Assembly (NCBI RefSeq): GCF_900544955.1
Contig: NZ_UQXD01000002.1
Coordinates: forward strand, 1 to 64,000
Length of the DNA: 64,000 nt
Direction of reading: 5' to 3'
DNA from: an uncultured Oscillibacter sp.
GTDB lineage: Bacteria > Bacillota > Clostridia > Oscillospirales > Oscillospiraceae
Shown: positions 16,573 to 27,109 of the stretch, piece after piece
Layout: each line of letters starts with the position of its first letter
How positions within the stretch are numbered: position 1 is the first letter of the stretch
Made by a program: the position numbers and the translations under genes
The notes under the pieces: model-generated
What the model saw: the letters and a program-made list of their open reading frames with translations, nothing else
The model's database searches: none
Told to the model about the DNA's origin: nothing

Positions 16573-17577
16573 TTACAGATAGCCGGTCCGGAGCCGGGAG
16601 CGGATCACGTCCGGCTCCAGCCCCATCCTGCGCCCCAGAAGGAGGATGCGCAGATTGGTGTACTCCGTCTCCCGGGCAGCCAGATACCCCACCAGCGGGG
16701 CCTCGCCGAAGGACACGGTCCGGGCGGCGGAGAGATAGTCCCCCACCGCGTCGTCGCAGCGCTTTTCAAACTCCGTCAGCGCCCCGCCCTTCCAGGCCTC
16801 CGCGCCGGCCTCCGCCGCCGCCTGAAACCGGGTGGAGCCGTACAGCTCCGCCAGGGCGCCGGGACCGGCGGCGCCGGCCTTCGCCACGGCGTCCGGGGAG
16901 AGGTCTCCCCCCTCCAGCAAAACGCCCCGGAGGAAGTCCCCGCCCTTGCCCATCCGCACCGTCCGCACCAGCGTCCGCAGATTGGCCGCGTCGATCTGGG
17001 CGCGCACGTAGCCCTGCAAAAAGGCGCTGCCGGTCTCCTGGGCCACCGCAGTCATCTCCTGGTAATACCAGCGGTCCAGCACAATGTCCGAGAGCTGGGG
17101 GTCCCGGGTGGTGTCCAGCACCTCCCGGGCCTCCGCCGCCGCCTGGGCCAGCATGGGCGGCAGATCCTCCAGCCGCCCGGAGGCCAGGCTCTCCTTCAGC
17201 GCGTCCGCGCCCACCCGGCCCATGTCCATCAGCATCCGGTCCGGGCTCACACCCACGGCCTCCGCCTTCAGCACCGCCTTGACATTGTGATAGTCGTACT
17301 TCATCTTGAAGGCGTCAAGATACCTGGGGTCCGGGGCGCTGCCGCCCAGGTCCTCCAGCGTGGCCTCCCGCACGGCGGAGAGGGCCGCGTCCATCTCCTC
17401 GGGGTGGGCGGCGTCCAGGTAGGGATAGCCGCACTCCTGGAGGAGTTTGGCCGCCTCCTCGCTGTTTCGGGCGTCCAGCAGCTGCTCCATCCGCTCCCGG
17501 GTCAGCAGGCCGTTTTCCAGGGCCCGGACCCGGGCGGAGATCACCAGGTAATCGGTGTCTTTAATTGTGTTAGGCAA
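16573..17577 (-). CDS. atpC: V-type ATP synthase subunit C
   Basis: The funnel-shaped subunit that joins the central stalk to the membrane ring (yeast d, AC39 family). The 334 residues are almost all helix and carry the three-fold repeated pattern of the family, with the conserved MKYDYHNVKAVLKAE near residue 90 and YTNLRILLLGRRMG near the C-terminus. The start codon is TTG at 17577, with AAGGAGGAAG well placed upstream. It lies 15 bases after subunit E. Confidence 0.9.
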   Translation of the reverse strand: MPNTIKDTDYLVISARVRALENGLLTRERMEQLLDARNSEEAAKLLQECGYPYLDAAHPEEMDAALSAVREATLEDLGGSAPDPRYLDAFKMKYDYHNVKAVLKAEAVGVSPDRMLMDMGRVGADALKESLASGRLEDLPPMLAQAAAEAREVLDTTRDPQLSDIVLDRWYYQEMTAVAQETGSAFLQGYVRAQIDAANLRTLVRTVRMGKGGDFLRGVLLEGGDLSPDAVAKAGAAGPGALAELYGSTRFQAAAEAGAEAWKGGALTEFEKRCDDAVGDYLSAARTVSFGEAPLVGYLAARETEYTNLRILLLGRRMGLEPDVIRSRLRTGYL

Positions 17578-17592
17578 GACACTTCCTCCTTG

Positions 17593-18186
17593 TCACGACT
17601 CCGGGAACAGCTGCTTTGCCACCGCTCCCGCCGTCTCCGCCCGTTGCAGGCGCACCAGGGTCTCAAAGGTCCCGTTGACCTCCACATTGCCGCGCTTGAG
17701 GATGAAGCCCCCCCGGATGGGGCGGCTCTCCGCGGAGAGGGCCAACTGGCCCTTCCCCAGCCGCTGGTTCGCCAGAGCCACCGCGGCCTCGCCGATGCGG
17801 CCCCGCACCTCCGGCGCCAGGATCACCTCTCCCCGGCCGTCGGGGGCCGCCTGGACCAGCAGCTCCGCCACCGCCTCCGTGTACCTCTCGTCCGGCATGG
17901 CGCAGAGCTTCTCCAGCGCCAGTACGTATGCCTGCTCCACCATCTCCTGCTTGGCGGCAAGGCGCACCTTCCGGGCCTCCATCTGGGCCATGCTCACCAG
18001 GCGCTCCTCCCGCTCCGCGGCGGCCTTTTCGTTCCGGGCGGCCAGGTCTCTGTCCTCCGCTCCGGCCTGGGCCTGGAAGCGGGCGGTGACGCCGGCGGCC
18101 TCCTCCCGGGCGACGGCCAGGGTCTGGTCGATCTCCGCCTGGACCTCCGCCGTGATCTGGGCCGCGATTTTTTCGATTCCGTTCAT
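17593..18186 (-). CDS. atpE: V-type ATP synthase subunit E (peripheral stalk)
   Basis: One of the two peripheral-stalk chains. The 197-residue protein has a long N-terminal helix rich in Ala/Glu/Arg (about 1-85) for pairing with the H/G subunit, then a compact C-terminal domain with GGFILKRGNVEVNGTFETL, which matches the family's end. The ATG at 18186 is preceded by GGAAGGGGAG. The gene lies 23 bases after the c-subunit gene. Confidence 0.9.
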   Translation of the reverse strand: MNGIEKIAAQITAEVQAEIDQTLAVAREEAAGVTARFQAQAGAEDRDLAARNEKAAAEREERLVSMAQMEARKVRLAAKQEMVEQAYVLALEKLCAMPDERYTEAVAELLVQAAPDGRGEVILAPEVRGRIGEAAVALANQRLGKGQLALSAESRPIRGGFILKRGNVEVNGTFETLVRLQRAETAGAVAKQLFPES

Positions 18187-18209
18187 ATCGGTTCTCCCCT
18201 TCCGCAGGG

Positions 18210-20634
<2,425 letters not shown>

Positions 20635-20635
20635 C

Positions 20636-20950
20636 TCAGTGCTTCACGACCCTTCCAACAATAAACTCCGCCGCCTGGTCCAGATGCTGCTGCGCCGTCT
20701 GGCGCAGCGCGCCGGCCTCGCGCTCCGCGGAAAGCCGGATCTCCTCCGTCCGCCGGGCGGCCCGATCCTCAGCCTGCCGCAGCAGCTGCTTTCCGCTCTC
20801 TGCGGCGGCGGCGCGGGTCTGCTGTAAGAGCGCAAGACCTTCCCGCTCCGCCTTGGCCACGATCTCTCGCGCCTCCGCTTCCGCAGCCGTCTTGCGCTCC
20901 CGGTTATCAGCCTCAACCTGCGTGATCTTCTCCATTGCCTCAAAGGACAT
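20636..20950 (-). CDS. atpH: V-type ATP synthase subunit H/G (peripheral stalk)
   Basis: A 104-residue, almost purely helical coiled coil rich in Glu, Ala and Arg, matching the peripheral-stalk partner of subunit E. I chose the ATG at 20950 (MSFEAMEKI) because GAGAAGGTGAG lies upstream and the 33 codons before it are Arg-rich and unlike the family. It is the first gene of the operon, about 120 bases from the promoter. Confidence 0.82.
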   Translation of the reverse strand: MSFEAMEKITQVEADNRERKTAAEAEAREIVAKAEREGLALLQQTRAAAAESGKQLLRQAEDRAARRTEEIRLSAEREAGALRQTAQQHLDQAAEFIVGRVVKH

Positions 20951-21078
20951 TTCGTTTCTCACCTTCTCTCCTGCAACTCCGGTTCTTCTTATATCGTCTG
21001 TCTCTCGCCGGCAGACCCGGCCCCGCGGCTTTCTGTTAAAATCATCCAATCGGGCTCCCGGTCCTTCGGTTATGACTT

Positions 21079-21107
21079 AGTATAAGTCACCAAGTCGCGC
21101 TTTGCAA
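21079..21107 (-). promoter_or_regulatory. Sigma-A promoter of the V-ATPase operon
   Basis: On the minus strand TTGCAA and TATACT are 17 bases apart. The predicted leader to the subunit H/G start is about 120 nt. Confidence 0.7.
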
Positions 21108-21342
21108 GGAAATTTTAGCGGGAATGGAATTCCTTTCCGCCATTTCTCCCTCCGGTTTGGTTTCCCAGCGGCACGCAATCGAATACGTGGGAACTACAAA
21201 GGAGGTATGACCTTCTCCGCTCCGCCCCGGGCGGAGCTCCCAAGTTATTCTTGGCACCGAATTGCCAAATCATACCCGTTTTCCCCGCTCCGGCGCCAAA
21301 AAACGCGAAAGGACCAGGAGTTCTCCCCCGGTCCTTCCCGTC

Positions 21343-21963
21343 TCAATCCGTTTCCCGCCGCTCCGCCAGCACCGCCGCCAGCTCGCCCAGCTCCACGCCG
21401 GCCTGGTCCATGGCCCGCGGCAGCTGGGCCAGGTTCACCTCCACCTTCCGCAGCTCGCCGGTCACGTGGGCGGCGGCGGATTCAAAGGTGTTCATCAGAT
21501 CCTGGTACTGGGAGCGGAACAGCTCCACGGTCTTTTCCATCCGGACGGCGGCGGCGCTCTCCAAATCCGCCGCCCGCTTCCGGGCCTCGCACTCAATGGC
21601 GCCGATCCGCTCCCGGAACTGGGCGTAGGCCTCGGCGTCGGGCCGCAGGGCCTCCACCTGCGCCCGCAGGTGTTCCGCCTCCTCCCGGAGCGGCCGCAGC
21701 GGCTCCAGCTCCTGCCGGGCCTCCCGTTCCCGGGCCAGCTCCGCCTGGAGCGCCTCCTGCCGGGCGGACAACTCCCGCAGCCGTTCCTCCCGCTCCGCCG
21801 CCGCCTTCGTCAGCTCCGCCACCTGCCGGCGCAGCTCCTCGCTCTCCGCCCGGAGCGTCTGCTCCGCGGCGGCGGCCTCCTGGGCGGCCCGCTCAATATA
21901 TTGGATGACATCCTGCTTGTCAAAGCCGCCGAATGTCACTGTCTTAATCGGATAGTTTTCCAT
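21343..21963 (-). CDS. DivIVA-like coiled-coil protein
   Basis: A 206-residue protein whose first 30 residues (TVTFGGFDKQDVIQYIERA) match the short N-terminal membrane-targeting pattern of DivIVA/GpsB proteins. Residues about 31-115 form a strong heptad coiled coil of Glu, Leu, Arg and Ala, followed by a second helical stretch. DivIVA-type proteins mark curved membrane at poles and septa and recruit division or growth factors. No neighbour links it to a division cluster, so the target is unknown. Confidence 0.7.
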   Translation of the reverse strand: MENYPIKTVTFGGFDKQDVIQYIERAAQEAAAAEQTLRAESEELRRQVAELTKAAAEREERLRELSARQEALQAELAREREARQELEPLRPLREEAEHLRAQVEALRPDAEAYAQFRERIGAIECEARKRAADLESAAAVRMEKTVELFRSQYQDLMNTFESAAAHVTGELRKVEVNLAQLPRAMDQAGVELGELAAVLAERRETD

Positions 21964-21993
21964 AACCGCACCTCTCTCTGCTCTGTTGAGGCT

Positions 21994-22022
21994 ACTCTAC
22001 CACAGACGCCTGCGCTTTACAA
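21994..22022 (-). promoter_or_regulatory. Promoter of the DivIVA-like gene
   Basis: On the minus strand TTGTAA and TAGAGT are 17 bases apart, about 30 bases before the ATG. Confidence 0.5.
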
Positions 22023-22061
22023 GGGCTGCCAAAAAAAGTGTGGCAATTGCGAAAAAAAGGC

Positions 22062-22090
22062 TTGCATTTTGAAAAAACCCGTGCTATTAT
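22062..22090 (+). promoter_or_regulatory. Promoter of tRNA-Arg
   Basis: TTGCAT and TATTAT are 17 bases apart, with the tRNA starting 23 bases downstream. Confidence 0.65.
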
Positions 22091-22112
22091 AACTAAGCTG
22101 TCTGTGAGACAT

Positions 22113-22189
22113 GCGCCGTTAGCTCAGCTGGATAGAGCGTCTGGCTACGGACCAGAAGGCCGGGGGTTCGAATCCCTCACGGCGTACCA
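22113..22189 (+). tRNA. tRNA-Arg (anticodon ACG)
   Basis: The 77 bases fold as a full cloverleaf. The acceptor GCGCCGT pairs with ACGGCGT (one G-U at the end), the anticodon stem TCTGG/CCAGA encloses loop CTACGGA with anticodon ACG, and the T arm has TTCGAAT. The 3' CCA is encoded. ACG normally becomes ICG and reads CGU, CGC and CGA. Confidence 0.95.
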
Positions 22190-22235
22190 AAAAGAACCTT
22201 GAAGCTGCAATGCTTTTGGGTTCTTTTTGTTTTTC
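22188..22235 (+). terminator. Terminator of tRNA-Arg
   Basis: AAAAAGAACC pairs with GGGTTCTTTTTG around a loop of about 20 bases, and a further T-run follows. Confidence 0.75.
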
Positions 22236-22249
22236 AAGTACACAGTCTG

Positions 22250-22297
22250 TAAAATCCCCCGGTAGGCATGACGTCTATCGGGGGATTTTATACCTTT
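22250..22297 (+). terminator. Second, stronger hairpin after tRNA-Arg
   Basis: TAAAATCCCCCGGTAG pairs along 16 positions (one G-U) with CTATCGGGGGATTTTA around a 9-base loop, followed by ATACCTTTTAT. It may be a backup terminator or an attenuator for the downstream oxidoreductase. Confidence 0.65.
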
Positions 22298-22334
22298 TAT
22301 ATTTATAGTATTTCACAGCAAAACCCAATCTGTG

Positions 22335-22378
22335 CTTTGGTATAGCCCTGTGCTTTGCGGCAAATGCTATACCAAAAG
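22335..22378 (+). promoter_or_regulatory. Inverted repeat just ahead of the oxidoreductase ribosome site
   Basis: TTTGGTATAGC (22336) and GCTATACCAAA (22366) are exact complements separated by 19 bases. The right arm ends 7 bases before AAGGAGG of the gene at 22400. It could be an operator or an RNA hairpin acting on translation. Confidence 0.6.
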
Positions 22379-22399
22379 TTGACAAGGAGGCTGATCAGA

Positions 22400-23509
22400 A
22401 TGGGACGGGCAGGGAAATTCGGACAGGCAGACCTACCTCGCACCAGTGAAAACGGGTACTATGAAATGCGCCTAGAGAGCATCGGCGGGCTGGGGGCCAA
22501 CCTCTGCGGCAAGCTGCTGGGGGAGCTGGGGGCGGCCTACTTAGGCCTCAACGCCGCGGCCTTCTCCAGCTACGGCTCGGAGAAGCGGGGCTCGCCGGTT
22601 AAGTCCTACGTGCGATACAGCGCGCCGGACCGGGAAATTCTGCACAACAGCCCCGTGGAGCAGCCGCATCTGCTGGCCCTCTTCCACGAGGCCCTGGCGG
22701 GCAAGCTGCCGGTGACGGCGGGGGTGGGGGAGGACTGCGATGTGGTGGTCAACACCGGCGCCTCCCCGGAGACGGTGCGGGACAGGCTGCGGCTCCACGC
22801 GGGCACCATCTGGTGCGTGGACGCCCTGGGCCTGGCCCTGGAGAGCAAGAGCCGGGTCAACATGGTCCTGCTGGGCGCCGTGGCCAGGGCCTCCGGCTTC
22901 CTCCCCCTGGAGGCCGTGCAGGCCATCGTGGCCGACACCCTGGGCAAAAAGTACCCCGCTCTGCGGGAGGCGAACCTGGCCGGGGTGGCGCAGGGCTATG
23001 AGGCCGTCCGGCGAAAGCACTTCGCCCCGGACGGGACCTATGCGCCAGTGCCCTACAAGGAGGCCCAGAGCAAGTGGGGCTATGCAAACGCCCCCCTGGG
23101 CGGGGCCAACCCCCACTTCGGAAGCATCGTCTCCAACGACCTCTCCGCCTCCCGGGAGGGGTATCTCCCCCTCTTTTTATCGGAAAAGTGCATCCACTGC
23201 GGCCTGTGCGACAGCACCTGCCCAGACATGGTGTTTCAGTTCAAGCCCGGGGAGTACCGGGGCAAATCCGCCATGCTCAACAGCGGCCTGGACTACCACC
23301 ACTGCAAGGGCTGCCTGCGGTGCGTGGACGTGTGCCCCACGGGGGCGCTGGTGGCGGGCAAGGAGCGGGAGCACCCGGACAAAACCTGGTTTGTCCGCAA
23401 CAAGGATTTGATCGTGGACCGGCTGGAGTACGAGGACGTAGGCGCCAACTCCTGGGTCACCAGCGAGAGCTATCTGGACGAACAGCGCGTGGATGGAGGA
23501 CAGATGTGA
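22400..23509 (+). CDS. 2-oxoacid:ferredoxin oxidoreductase, gamma-delta fusion chain
   Basis: A 369-residue chain joining two subunits of the oxidoreductase that turns a 2-oxoacid and CoA into acyl-CoA, CO2 and reduced ferredoxin. Residues about 18-190 are the gamma domain, with SIGGLGANLCGKLL and YGSEKRGSPVKSYVR. The delta part has two 4Fe-4S motifs, CIHCGLCDSTCPD (about residue 262) and CKGCLRCVDVCPTGA (about residue 301). I chose the ATG at 22400 because AAGGAGG sits 9-10 bases upstream. Its stop overlaps the next ATG by one base (TGATG), coupling it to the alpha-beta chain. The sequence does not fix the substrate. Confidence 0.88.
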   Translation: MGRAGKFGQADLPRTSENGYYEMRLESIGGLGANLCGKLLGELGAAYLGLNAAAFSSYGSEKRGSPVKSYVRYSAPDREILHNSPVEQPHLLALFHEALAGKLPVTAGVGEDCDVVVNTGASPETVRDRLRLHAGTIWCVDALGLALESKSRVNMVLLGAVARASGFLPLEAVQAIVADTLGKKYPALREANLAGVAQGYEAVRRKHFAPDGTYAPVPYKEAQSKWGYANAPLGGANPHFGSIVSNDLSASREGYLPLFLSEKCIHCGLCDSTCPDMVFQFKPGEYRGKSAMLNSGLDYHHCKGCLRCVDVCPTGALVAGKEREHPDKTWFVRNKDLIVDRLEYEDVGANSWVTSESYLDEQRVDGGQM

Positions 23510-25743
23510 TGGACGCAAACAAGCAAAAACTGCTCTTCGAGAGCGGCAACGAGCTGGCGGCCTACGCCGCCAAGCAGATCGACTACCATGTGATGGGCTA
23601 CTACCCCATCACCCCCTCCACCCAGATCGCCGAATACCTGGACCAGATGGGGGCCGACGGGGAACACCGGATCTCCCTCATGGCCGCCGAGGGGGAGCAC
23701 AGCGCCGCGGGCATCTGCTACGGTGCCTCCGCCGGGGGCGGGCGGGTTTTCAACGCCACCTCGGCCAACGGCCTGCTGTACGCCCTGGAGCAGCTCCCCG
23801 TCCAATCGGGCACCCGAATGCCCATGGTGCTCAACGTGGCCTGCCGCACCGTGTCCGGTCCCCTGTCCATCAAGGGGGACCACAGCGACCTGATGTACAC
23901 CCTCAACGCCGGGTGGGTGGTCCTCTTCGCCCCCTCCCCCCAGGCGGTGTACGACTTCAACATCTGCGGCCTGAAGCTGGCCGAGCGGCTGCGCCTGCCC
24001 GTCATCGTGGCCTTCGACGGCTTTTTCACCAGCCACCAAAAGCGCAACTGCCAGGTGTTCGAGCGCGACGAAGATGTGCGGGACTTCCTGGGCCCCTGCC
24101 GCCGGGAGGACACGGCCCTGGACCCGGAGCACCCCGTCACCATCGGCTCTTATATGAACGAGCCGGACACCCTCAACAACAAGTACCAGCTCCACCTGGC
24201 CATGGAGGAGGCCCGCCAGGCCATTCCGGAGGTCTTTTCGGCGTACGCGGCCCGGTCCGGGCGGCGCTACGGGCCGGTCACCGGCCACCGCACCGAGGAC
24301 GCCGATGCCCTGCTCTTCGTCCTGGGCTCCAGCTACCTCACCGCCGTCGCCGCCGTGGACAAGCTGCGGGAGGCGGACAAAAAGGTGGGGGTGTTCACCC
24401 TCTCCGTCCTCCGGCCCTTCCCGGCGGCGGAGGCGGCGGCGCTGTGCCGCGGGGCCAAGACGGTCCTCATCGCCGACCGCCAGGACAGCTACGGCGCGGG
24501 GGGCGGAAACATGACCCTGGAGCTCCGGGCGGCCTTCCAGAAGCACGGCCTGACCTGCCGGACCCTGAGCCGGGTCTACGGCCTGGGAGGCCGGGATTTC
24601 TATGAGGCCGACGCCAAGGCCCTCCTGGAGACCTGTTTCGACGACGACGCCCCGGCGTTCGGCTACCTGGGGGTCTACCCCGGAGAGCAGGACTTCACCC
24701 CCACCCCCTATTTCAAGCCCGTGGCGGGAAAAGCGGCGGCCCCCGGCCTCACCCGCTGCGCGGTGGACGAAGCCACCGGCGGGCTCAGGGTGGATGGCGG
24801 CCGGATCAACGAGACCACGGCCATGCCCAAGCGCCTCTCGCCGGGACACGGCGCCTGCCCCGGCTGCGGCATCCCGGTGAACGTGAACCTGCTGCTGCGG
24901 GGCATCGAGGGCAACGTGGTGCTTCTGTTCCAGACCGGCTGCGGCATGGTGGTCACCACCCCCTACCCCAAGACCGCCTTTAAGGTCCCCTACGTCCACA
25001 ACCTCTTCCAAAACGGCGCGGCCACCTTGGCGGGGCTGGCCGAGATGTACCACCAGCGCCAAAAGCGGGGCGAGCTGCCGGAGGGGGAGATCACCTTCAT
25101 CATGGTCAGCGGCGACGGCGGCATGGACATCGGCATGGGTTCCGCCCTGGGCACCGCCCTGCGGGGGGACCACGTGATCCTCTTTGAGTACGACAACGGC
25201 GGCTATATGAACACCGGCTACCAACTGTCCTATTCCACCCCCATGGGGGCCAGGAGCGCCACCTCCCACCTGGGCGCCCATCAGTACGGCAAGCGGTTCT
25301 TTCACAAGGATATGCCCCAGATCATGGCCGCCACAGGCCTGCCCTACGCGGCCACCTGCGCCGAGTCCAGCCCGGCGGACTTCATCCGCAAGGCGGCCAA
25401 GGCCCAGTACTACGCCCGGGAAAGCGGCACCGCCTACGTCAAGTGCCTCTCGGCCTGCCCCCTCAACTGGGGGGACAAGCCCAGCACCGAACGCAAGGTC
25501 ATCGCCGCGGCGGTGGACTGCTGCTACTTCCCCCTCTACGAGGTGGAGAACGGGATCACCGCCCTATCCTACAATCCAGAGGACCGGGGCAAGAAGCTCC
25601 CCGTGCTGGACTGGCTGGCCATGATGGGCCGCACCCGCCACCTGAAGGACGACGCCTACCGGGACGTGGTGGCGGACATGCAGCGGGAGGTGGACCGCCG
25701 CTGGGCCAGGCTCAAGGCCCGGGCAGAAAACCAGATTCTATAA
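23509..25743 (+). CDS. 2-oxoacid:ferredoxin oxidoreductase, alpha-beta fusion chain
   Basis: A 744-residue chain with the alpha subunit first (about 1-390: YYPITPSTQIAEYL, AAEGEHSAAGICYGAS, ATSANGLLYALEQL) and the thiamine-diphosphate beta subunit second (about 440-744). The beta half has HGACPGCGIPVNVN with its cluster-type Cys pair and GDGGMDIGMGS...YDNGGYMNTG, the Mg/ThDP site. The C-terminal stretch with NWGDKPSTERKVIAAAVDC and PLYEVENG resembles pyruvate and 2-oxoisovalerate enzymes. With the gamma-delta chain it forms a two-gene version of a usually four-subunit enzyme. Pyruvate, branched 2-oxoacids or indolepyruvate are open. Confidence 0.88.
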   Translation: MDANKQKLLFESGNELAAYAAKQIDYHVMGYYPITPSTQIAEYLDQMGADGEHRISLMAAEGEHSAAGICYGASAGGGRVFNATSANGLLYALEQLPVQSGTRMPMVLNVACRTVSGPLSIKGDHSDLMYTLNAGWVVLFAPSPQAVYDFNICGLKLAERLRLPVIVAFDGFFTSHQKRNCQVFERDEDVRDFLGPCRREDTALDPEHPVTIGSYMNEPDTLNNKYQLHLAMEEARQAIPEVFSAYAARSGRRYGPVTGHRTEDADALLFVLGSSYLTAVAAVDKLREADKKVGVFTLSVLRPFPAAEAAALCRGAKTVLIADRQDSYGAGGGNMTLELRAAFQKHGLTCRTLSRVYGLGGRDFYEADAKALLETCFDDDAPAFGYLGVYPGEQDFTPTPYFKPVAGKAAAPGLTRCAVDEATGGLRVDGGRINETTAMPKRLSPGHGACPGCGIPVNVNLLLRGIEGNVVLLFQTGCGMVVTTPYPKTAFKVPYVHNLFQNGAATLAGLAEMYHQRQKRGELPEGEITFIMVSGDGGMDIGMGSALGTALRGDHVILFEYDNGGYMNTGYQLSYSTPMGARSATSHLGAHQYGKRFFHKDMPQIMAATGLPYAATCAESSPADFIRKAAKAQYYARESGTAYVKCLSACPLNWGDKPSTERKVIAAAVDCCYFPLYEVENGITALSYNPEDRGKKLPVLDWLAMMGRTRHLKDDAYRDVVADMQREVDRRWARLKARAENQIL

Positions 25744-25756
25744 GGAGGCCGGCAGG

Positions 25757-26200
25757 ATGAGATTTCCGAGTACCGCCCACAAAGTTGCCTGGAACACCAG
25801 CGAAAAGGCCAACGAGAACATTCAGGAAAAAACGCTGCAGCATCTCCAGCAGGCCGTGGAGCACGAGGACCTGAGCGGCGCCCTGCGCCGTCTGGGCCGG
25901 GAGTGGGACACGGAGCGGGTCCTGGAGACCAACGCCGCCTGCCTGCTGCTTCTGAGCCTGGGCCTGGGCGTCGGCAGGGATCGGCGCTGGCTCTGGCTCA
26001 CCGGGGGCGTGGCGGCCTTTCTGCTCCAGCACGCCCTACAGGGGTGGTGCCCGCCGCTGCCCGTGATCCGGACCCTGGGCGTGCGCACCGCCGGGGAGAT
26101 CGGCGTGGAGCGGGCGGCCCTCAAGGCGCTGCGGGGGGACTTTGCCGGCGTGGGCCGGGATCCCGGGGCGGCCTTCTGCGCCGCGAAACGAGGGGGATGA
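25757..26200 (+). CDS. DUF2892-family membrane protein
   Basis: A 147-residue protein. Residues about 1-50 are soluble and helical (EKANENIQEKTLQHLQQAV), followed by two short membrane segments at about 61-74 and 80-95 and the DUF2892 signature ALQGWCPPLPVIRTLGVRTAGEI. The family includes the membrane part of YgaP; its role is unclear, though relatives sit with sulfur-handling and thiol proteins. It follows the oxidoreductase by 13 bases and is probably in the same operon, but nothing in its sequence links it to the enzyme. Confidence 0.75.
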   Translation: MRFPSTAHKVAWNTSEKANENIQEKTLQHLQQAVEHEDLSGALRRLGREWDTERVLETNAACLLLLSLGLGVGRDRRWLWLTGGVAAFLLQHALQGWCPPLPVIRTLGVRTAGEIGVERAALKALRGDFAGVGRDPGAAFCAAKRGG

Positions 26201-26517
26201 CCGCGGGTCCCGCTGAACCGGCGGCACAGGTCCCCGGCGCCGTCCCGGCGGGGAACCTCCGTGCCTTCAAGAGGGACGCGGTCGGGCGGAAGACGGCGCT
26301 GCGGCGGCAGGGCTGCCGGGACGGGACCGGCACCACACCGGCGGGCGCGCGGCCGTTCATGGTCGCCCCTCCTTACACGCGCAGTCCTTCCGGCGGCCCC
26401 CACACCGGCGCCGCCGGACCATCGGAACGTCAACGCGCCGCTCTTGTGATAACAGACATCCTCCGCCTGCGTGCAGGCGGAGGATGTCTGTCTGGTCGGT
26501 GGGTGATATGCCGGGCC
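26201..26517. other. Gene-free stretch with a terminator
   Basis: No protein-like frame. An AAGGAGGGGCGACC-ATG ribosome site lies at about 26358-26374 on the minus strand, but the 79-codon frame after it is Arg/Pro-rich and runs antisense into the DUF2892 gene, so I do not call a gene. The right part holds the terminator of the MmcQ-like gene. Confidence 0.6.
26452..26491 (-). terminator. Terminator hairpin of the MmcQ-like gene
   Basis: A perfect 19-bp stem, ACAGACATCCTCCGCCTGC and its complement, encloses a 2-base loop, 26 bases past the stop. There is no long U-run. Confidence 0.6.
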
Positions 26518-27060
26518 TCATTTCCGGCGCCTCTTCTGGGCGGTTGCCTGATAGCTCAGATCCAGCAGCCACTTGATTGTCTCCTCCTCCACGCTGCCGT
26601 CCAGCGCAACGGTGATCCAGCTGCCCTTGTTCATGTGGTAGGCCGGGAAGATCCCCGCCTCCAGCCGGAGGGAGCCGATCAGGGCGGGGTCGCACTTGAG
26701 ATCCAAAATGTCGATCTTCTCGTCGCCGTCCAGCCCCAGTTTGCATCTGGGGATGTCCATAATCAGCGCGAACCATTTGCGGTTGTTTTGGTGCCGGAAC
26801 ACCTTGTAGGACGGCGCGCTCGCCCACAGGTGCTCCTCGTCCGCGCCGTACTGCTCCGCGATGTAGCGCGCCAATTCCTCTGCATGCAATGCAAATCCCC
26901 CGCTTTCCCCAGCCCATTCCACAGGGCATCCGTCTTCCGTCCGGGAATCCTCCGGCGCGGCCAGACGGACCTTCTCGTGCCGCCCTCCGGGCACCGCTCT
27001 GCGGGAACTCCCTTGGCAACCAGAAACGGACCGTGGCCGCAGGCGCAGATTCTCTTCCAT
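26518..27060 (-). CDS. MmcQ/YjbR-family protein with unusual N-terminus
   Basis: The last 120 residues are a clear MmcQ/YjbR domain: YKVFRHQNNRKWFALIMDIP, DILDLKCDPALIGSLR, AYHMNKGSWITVALDG and IKWLLDLSYQATAQ. Such proteins adopt a DNA-binding-like fold, and their role is unknown. Members normally begin about 10 residues before YGADEEHLW. Here some 60 extra residues, Arg/Gly-rich and unlike the family, precede the domain, and no ribosome site is seen at the ATG 27060. A TTG at codon 57 would give a typical-length protein. The promoter at 27082-27109 lies only about 20 bases before 27060, so the long form is possible. Confidence 0.75.
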   Translation of the reverse strand: MEENLRLRPRSVSGCQGSSRRAVPGGRHEKVRLAAPEDSRTEDGCPVEWAGESGGFALHAEELARYIAEQYGADEEHLWASAPSYKVFRHQNNRKWFALIMDIPRCKLGLDGDEKIDILDLKCDPALIGSLRLEAGIFPAYHMNKGSWITVALDGSVEEETIKWLLDLSYQATAQKRRRK

Positions 27061-27081
27061 CGCCTGGCTTTCTTATTTTTA

Positions 27082-27109
27082 ATTATAGCACAAAGCGGAA
27101 TTTTTTCAA
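27082..27109 (-). promoter_or_regulatory. Sigma-A promoter of the MmcQ-like gene
   Basis: On the minus strand TTGAAA and a consensus TATAAT are 16 bases apart. Confidence 0.75.

Noticed and set aside
26121..26360. A 79-codon minus-strand frame with a strong AAGGAGG site
   Set aside because: The frame is Arg/Pro-rich, has no recognisable fold and runs antisense into the DUF2892 gene. It may be a decayed gene start, but there is too little to call it.
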